From Syntrophobacter fumaroxidans MPOB (lineage in GTDB: Bacteria > Desulfobacterota > Syntrophobacteria > Syntrophobacterales > Syntrophobacteraceae): a stretch of DNA of 64,000 bases. A model generated the notes under the pieces. That model had not been told where the DNA came from. It searched no databases and worked only from the letters and a program-made list of their open reading frames with translations. Below are positions 59,521 to 64,000 of the stretch, piece after piece; the first letter of the stretch is position 1; each line of letters begins with the position of its first letter. The DNA lies in NCBI RefSeq assembly GCF_000014965.1, contig NC_008554.1, positions 124,001-188,000 of the forward strand, read 5' to 3'. A program made the translations under genes and the position numbers.

Positions 59521-60996
59521 TCAGCGCAGTTTTAACTTCCGCATCGCCACGCCGCTCATTTTCAGCAGAATCAAACCGTGCTTGAACCGCTCGATTTTTA
59601 TGTCCCCGTACGTTCGACGTCGGTACCTGATGGGAACCTCTACAATCTTGAGGTTCAGCTTGGCCGCTCCGAAGAGCAGGTCGAAGTCCCCGAACGGATC
59701 GAAGTCTCCGAAAAAGCTCCTGCCGTTGGCAATCTTCTGGTAATCCTTCTTGAAGAGGACCTTTGTCCCGCAAAGCGTGTCTCTGATGCGCTGGTCGAGC
59801 AGCCAGGTGAACGCCAGGCTGAAGAACTTGTTCCCGAGTTTGTTCAGGAAGCGCATGGCCTGCTCCTCCATCGGGTAGATGAGGCGCGTGCCGTTGATGA
59901 ATTCTCCGACCCCTTCGGTGAGGGCCAGGTAGAATTTCGGCAGGTCCTCGGGCGGGACGGTCAGGTCCGCGTCGAGGATCATGAGGATGTCTCCCGAGGC
60001 GGCGGCAAAGCCCTTTCGAACCGCGTCCCCCTTGCCCAGTTTGAGCATCTTGCCCTCGCGCCCCGCATGACCGGTGCCGGGTGGGACCTGGTGCAGAAGC
60101 TTGATGTCCTTGATCCCCTTGAATTCCCCTATGGCATCTTCGATGGCGGCCACGGTTCCATCCGTGGACAGCCCATCCACGAAAAGGATTTCCGTATGAC
60201 TTCCCATCTCGGGAATGCGTTCCACCGCCGGCCGGATGTTCCCTTCCTCATTGCGGCACGGGACGATGACCGAAACGGACGGCCTGCGGTCCGGAGTCCG
60301 TTCGGGAACCACCGGCCGGGCAATGAGGTACACGACCAGGGGCAACCTGCACAGCAACGGAATCTTGGCGACGTAACGGTTCAGAAAGGTTGAAAGAAAC
60401 GGGACCTGTTTGGGCAGGAGAAGCAGCTGCCCCTTCTTGATGACTTCGAAGCCGTTCAAATCCAGGAGATTGTGAATATCGTTCAGCGACAGCCAGTTTT
60501 GATAATCCTGGGGTATTTTCATTCCCAGGCGTTCACCCAGTCGCAGCACGGGCTCCCACAAGGGATTGAAGTACGTGATGATGACCCGGCTGCCCGGATG
60601 GCATACCGTTCGCATGTTCCTGAAAGCGGCCCACACGTCCGTCAAATCCCCGAGCACATCGGACATGATGATATGGTCGTACGTGTCCCGGTGTTTCAAG
60701 TCCTCGATATCATCGACCGAAAAGGCCAGATTCTCGAACCGGTCGGGCGGATACTTCCTCCTGGCGACTTCGATCATCGCGGGAGAAAAGTCGATGCCAT
60801 GCCCCCACGGAGGATTCAGCCGCGCCAGCAGGTCGCCGGTGCCGCATCCTATTTCGAGGACCGATGCATCGCTCGGGATAAGGAAGGAGAGGAATGATTC
60901 CAATTCCTTGTAATAATATTGGTTTTTCTGCTTCCAATGGTCTCGCCGCGCTGCCTGGGAGTCGAAAAGTTCTCGCTTCTGAGCCTTGTCTTTCAT
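59521..60996 (-). CDS. Fusion of SAM-dependent methyltransferase and GT2 glycosyltransferase
   Basis: This 491-aa protein has an N-terminal class I methyltransferase domain (residues about 35-200: VLEIGCGTGDLLARLNPPWG, then FSVDDIEDL) and a C-terminal GT2 domain (about 240-490: VSVIVPCRNEEGNIRPAVE, EILFVDGLSTDGT, MILDADLTVPPEDLP). A single frame covers both without a break. The GT2 part resembles polyprenol-phosphate glycosyltransferases. The start at 60996 overlaps the stop of the upstream GT39-like gene by four bases, so the two probably act on the same surface glycan. Substrates are unknown. Confidence 0.85.
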   Translation of the reverse strand: MKDKAQKRELFDSQAARRDHWKQKNQYYYKELESFLSFLIPSDASVLEIGCGTGDLLARLNPPWGHGIDFSPAMIEVARRKYPPDRFENLAFSVDDIEDLKHRDTYDHIIMSDVLGDLTDVWAAFRNMRTVCHPGSRVIITYFNPLWEPVLRLGERLGMKIPQDYQNWLSLNDIHNLLDLNGFEVIKKGQLLLLPKQVPFLSTFLNRYVAKIPLLCRLPLVVYLIARPVVPERTPDRRPSVSVIVPCRNEEGNIRPAVERIPEMGSHTEILFVDGLSTDGTVAAIEDAIGEFKGIKDIKLLHQVPPGTGHAGREGKMLKLGKGDAVRKGFAAASGDILMILDADLTVPPEDLPKFYLALTEGVGEFINGTRLIYPMEEQAMRFLNKLGNKFFSLAFTWLLDQRIRDTLCGTKVLFKKDYQKIANGRSFFGDFDPFGDFDLLFGAAKLNLKIVEVPIRYRRRTYGDIKIERFKHGLILLKMSGVAMRKLKLR

Positions 60997-62771
60997 GGTT
61001 GGTTGCTTTCCTTCGGATGAGCGATCATGGGAGGGGAGGCCCGCAGGAGCCGGGCGGTCAGAACGGCCCGTTCCGAGGGGTCGAGGACGGCCATGGACTT
61101 CCGGATGTGCTCCTCGTAGTCGGTCCGCCCCAATGCGCGCCCAAGCTTGGCCGTCGCCACACGCAGATCGACCAGCGCGTTGTTGTCCGGGAGTTGCTCG
61201 AGGATGGCTTCCGCAATCCTGAAGGCATCCTCGGCAAGTCGCCCGGACGGGTTCTTCAGCCGGACGCCCTCGTAGCCGATGTATTCGGCGCAGGAGAGGA
61301 CCGGGCTGTTCCTAAGTCTTTCCAGGGGCAACGGTGTTTTGTCGCCGGGAATGGGAACGATCGGGTATTTCGAAAACGGCGTCAGGAAATACTCGTGAAA
61401 GGTGAAGAAGAGGAACACCGGTTCGCCCTCCGAGAGCAAGCGCCGATCATCGACCAGCGGAAGCGCTTCCAGGGGACAGTGCGGGGACTTGCCCAGTTCG
61501 AATTCCGGGTACCAGCCGCCGAACCCTACCAGGCCCCCCGTGAAGAACACGGTGCCCGGGTGGCGGACGCCTGCGATGTATTCTCGAATTCCGTTGACGT
61601 CGGCTTTCCTCCGCATTGTCTTGAAGGCCCATGTGGAATGAAGGACGAACACAAACATCAGGACCGTGATGGAGGCAAGCAGTACGCGCCGTCCCGGTAT
61701 CTTGACGGCTTGAAGTCGGGACGCGAGTTCATGCCATGCGCAGGCGGCAAGAAACAGCGTCAGGGGCAAGATGTACATGGGATAGGGAGGTCGGAACGGA
61801 GACTCGGTGTTGGCGCCGTAGGCGAAAAGATGCAGGACGGCCGCACACGGGAGCGTGGCGGCCACGATTTTGGGCAGGAAGAATCCGGGCTCGCCTCTTC
61901 GTTTGATCGCCAGGACAATCGCCGCCAGGACAAAAGGCAAAAGCAGAAGGCCGATGGGTTCCAATTGCGTCACATAGGCCCTCCACAAGGGAAAGAACGA
62001 GAAGTTCAAGAGATGCGTCAGGTAAATGGCCGGATCTGCCTTGGAAAGATGCGGGGCGTATCGCCTGGATGTCTGGACCAGGATGAAAAAAATCGGCAAA
62101 TACAAGCCGATGGCGATGCAGATCGTTCCCATGGCGGCAAGGCTGCGTTTTCGGCGCTCCGGGGCGAGCCGGCCCGGGCGCACCAGTGAAACGAGAACCG
62201 GTGCCCCGAGAACCGAAAACAGCGCCACGATCACCATCAGCGGCGAGAGCCCGCTGGAGTACAGGAACAGGACACAGGCACCCGGCAGCGCGAGCAAATG
62301 TCGCGCCCTCAACGAGGAATCCCGCATGAAATTATCCAACTGCCACAGGACCACGAGCAGAAGAAACATCACGATGGAGTAGGGCCGTGCTTCCTGTGAG
62401 AAATACAGGTGAAACGGCAGTATGGCCATCAGGAGCCCGGTCAGGAGGCTGACTTGCCAGGAACAGTATCTTGAGAGCAGTATCGCAAGCAGGCCGACCG
62501 AACCCACCCCGAACAACGCGGCGGGCAGCCGCGCGGCGAAGACGCTCCGGTCGATGAGAAACACCGCGTGGCCGATCCAGTAGTCGAGAGGCGGTTGAAC
62601 CTGGGTGGCGGCGTAGGTGATGATATCGCGCAGGCTGAGCGCATAATAGGATATCTGGCGCGCCTCGTCCATGAAGAGACTTTCGGCGTCCAAATCGTGC
62701 AGACGGAGAGCCAGGGAGATCGAGGTCAGTGCAATGAGTCCGAACAGAAAAGTCTTCCGCTCATTCGACAT
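60993..62771 (-). CDS. GT39-like membrane glycosyltransferase
   Basis: This 592-aa protein has about eleven hydrophobic segments and the signature of dolichyl-phosphate-mannose-type transferases (PMT_2): ALRLHDLDAESLFMDEARQI with the catalytic acidic pair in the first loop and HLYFSQEARPYSIVMFLLL in the third. Residues from about 440 on form a soluble tail. It likely transfers a sugar from a polyprenyl phosphate on the periplasmic side. It is coupled to the methyltransferase-GT2 fusion by an ATGA overlap, and that fusion could make its donor. Confidence 0.82.
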   Translation of the reverse strand: MSNERKTFLFGLIALTSISLALRLHDLDAESLFMDEARQISYYALSLRDIITYAATQVQPPLDYWIGHAVFLIDRSVFAARLPAALFGVGSVGLLAILLSRYCSWQVSLLTGLLMAILPFHLYFSQEARPYSIVMFLLLVVLWQLDNFMRDSSLRARHLLALPGACVLFLYSSGLSPLMVIVALFSVLGAPVLVSLVRPGRLAPERRKRSLAAMGTICIAIGLYLPIFFILVQTSRRYAPHLSKADPAIYLTHLLNFSFFPLWRAYVTQLEPIGLLLLPFVLAAIVLAIKRRGEPGFFLPKIVAATLPCAAVLHLFAYGANTESPFRPPYPMYILPLTLFLAACAWHELASRLQAVKIPGRRVLLASITVLMFVFVLHSTWAFKTMRRKADVNGIREYIAGVRHPGTVFFTGGLVGFGGWYPEFELGKSPHCPLEALPLVDDRRLLSEGEPVFLFFTFHEYFLTPFSKYPIVPIPGDKTPLPLERLRNSPVLSCAEYIGYEGVRLKNPSGRLAEDAFRIAEAILEQLPDNNALVDLRVATAKLGRALGRTDYEEHIRKSMAVLDPSERAVLTARLLRASPPMIAHPKESNQP

Positions 62772-63112
62772 GGTTTGCCGTCCCTCTCAGAGTGTCCGTT
62801 TGCCGAGGTTTTGCGCGCCGTGATGTCTTCGGCTGTTGGGCAGCGGTATGCACGATGGATAAACGGAAACATTTCCTTCCCGCTTGAAGGAAAAACACGG
62901 CACTTGCGCCGGGAGGTCCGTCGGCGCGGGAACCGGGCGGCAGAGGGGAGCGGGCCGTGGCGGGCACTCGATTGAGAGCGTCGGCACGGCGCGGCTGCCG
63001 GTCGACCCGATGCGCCGCCGCGCGCGCCCGGGGGGAGGCCGACCCGCCGGAAAGAAGGCGGCACGCCGGGGATTCGAGTGCTCATCCATGCGATCGGCAA
63101 GGGCGATGTGTT
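62772..63112. other. Intergenic region between metG and the GT39-like gene
   Basis: About 340 bp, very GC-rich in its right half; nothing recognised. It should carry the promoter for the minus-strand glycosyltransferase pair. Confidence 0.4.
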
Positions 63113-64000
63113 TCAAGAGACTCTCAAGCCGGCCGGGACAGGTTTTTCCGTGGTGAGAAGGCGCAGCGCATCGCCATCCCTGACGGCCAGGACCATTCCG
63201 TGGGACTCGATACCCATCAGCTTGGCAGGTTTCAAATTTGCCACCACGACGACCTGTTTGCCCGTGAGCTCCTCCGGCGAATAGCTCTGGGCGATTCCGG
63301 CGACCACCTGCCGCTCTTCACCGATATCCACCAACAACCGCAGCAGCTTCTCGGATTTTGGGACTCGTTCGGCATGCTTCACCACGCCGGTGCGCAAATC
63401 CACCTGCTTGAATGCTTCCAGGTCCAGGAGGGGCAAGCTCGGCTGCCGTTTCTCGGGTTGCCGGGGGACGGCGGGTTTTCGTTCCTCCTTGATGTCGATC
63501 CGGGGAAACAACGCATCTCCCTTGGAAACCGGGGTCCCCTCGACCAGGGTGCCCCAGCGGCCGTCTTCAGCGAGCCTCAAATCGATGGAACGCTTCACCA
63601 CGCCCAGCCGCTCGAGCATCTTTTCGGAAGTGGACGGCATGAACGGGGAGATCAGCACCGCCATGGTCTTGTTCAGTTCGAGCAGAATCCGGATCACGGT
63701 CTCGAGGCGGCCGTGCCGGCTCGGGTCTTTGGCAAGCCCCCAGGGGCCGACAGTATCGATGTACTTGTTGGCGGCATTCAGGCATTCCCATATGGACATC
63801 AGAGCCTTGTGGAAGCAGAATACCGGAAGCTCCTCGCGGAACTCCGCAACGGTCCGTTCGACCCGGGAGATGAGGTCCCGGTCCATATCGTCCGGTTCGG
63901 AGCCGAAGGGAGGCACCTTGCCGTCGAAATACTTGAGCGTCATGGCCAGCGTCCGGCTGAAAAGATTGCCCAGGTCGTTGGCCAGGTCGGAATTCAAACG
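63113..64000 (-). CDS. metG: Methionyl-tRNA synthetase, C-terminal part (truncated by window edge)
   Basis: About 296 C-terminal residues are visible. NSDLANDLGNLFSRTLAM begins the anticodon-binding helical domain, with PSTSEKMLERLG further on, and residues from about 190 form the EMAP/tRNA-binding domain: FKQVDLRTGVVKHAERVPKS, VAGIAQSYSPEELTGKQVVV and LKPAKLMGIESHGMVLA. The catalytic domain lies beyond 64000. The fused C-terminal domain indicates the dimeric type of enzyme. Confidence 0.95.
   Translation of the reverse strand, partial: RLNSDLANDLGNLFSRTLAMTLKYFDGKVPPFGSEPDDMDRDLISRVERTVAEFREELPVFCFHKALMSIWECLNAANKYIDTVGPWGLAKDPSRHGRLETVIRILLELNKTMAVLISPFMPSTSEKMLERLGVVKRSIDLRLAEDGRWGTLVEGTPVSKGDALFPRIDIKEERKPAVPRQPEKRQPSLPLLDLEAFKQVDLRTGVVKHAERVPKSEKLLRLLVDIGEERQVVAGIAQSYSPEELTGKQVVVVANLKPAKLMGIESHGMVLAVRDGDALRLLTTEKPVPAGLRVS

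Overview
The window looks like chromosomal DNA of an anaerobic deltaproteobacterium. It is GC-rich and carries electron-transfer flavoprotein genes next to an acyl-CoA ligase, a pyruvate:ferredoxin oxidoreductase pair, a small PxxKW cysteine-rich protein and a CIRCE-controlled groESL operon. From memory this most resembles Syntrophobacter; I could not check that by a search.

Left part (1-28 kb) is mostly housekeeping: trigger factor (partial), tRNA-Leu, a solitary type II secretion pseudopilin, a radical SAM protein, mnmG, a Fur-family regulator, etfBA with a long-chain acyl-CoA ligase, DUF434 and DUF1015 proteins, a TrmN6-like methyltransferase that probably starts at CTG, an atypical SDR, fabH, porBA, a PxxKW protein, pilB-pilC-pilS, groESL, ileS and lspA.

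Middle part (28-55 kb) is a surface-structure region: a PilP-like protein, a TPR membrane protein, the pilin pilA, several polyprenol-linked or membrane glycosyltransferases, a GT2-GtrA fusion and a YbhN-like flippase-type protein. It continues into a gene set matching decaprenylphosphoryl-D-arabinose synthesis as known from mycobacteria: a UbiA-type phosphoribosyltransferase, an extended SDR, a flavin oxidoreductase, GtrA, a DprE1-like oxidase, a DprE2-like reductase and a large membrane protein. Two different insertion sequences break the first two genes: an IS1380-family element with 4-bp target duplication, and an IS21-family element with 6-bp target duplication. Removing each element with one target copy restores an exact open reading frame (294 and 309 aa). 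The strain therefore appears to have lost these steps recently, unless copies exist elsewhere. Several genes here change sharply from GC-rich to AT-rich in mid-gene, and about 1.4 kb upstream of the UbiA gene holds no recognisable gene.

Right part (53-64 kb) has further glycosyltransferases (GT4, GT2), the def-fmt-DUF116-rsmB operon with a good sigma-70 promoter, a methyltransferase-GT2 fusion with a GT39-like membrane protein, and the C-terminal half of metG running off the window end.
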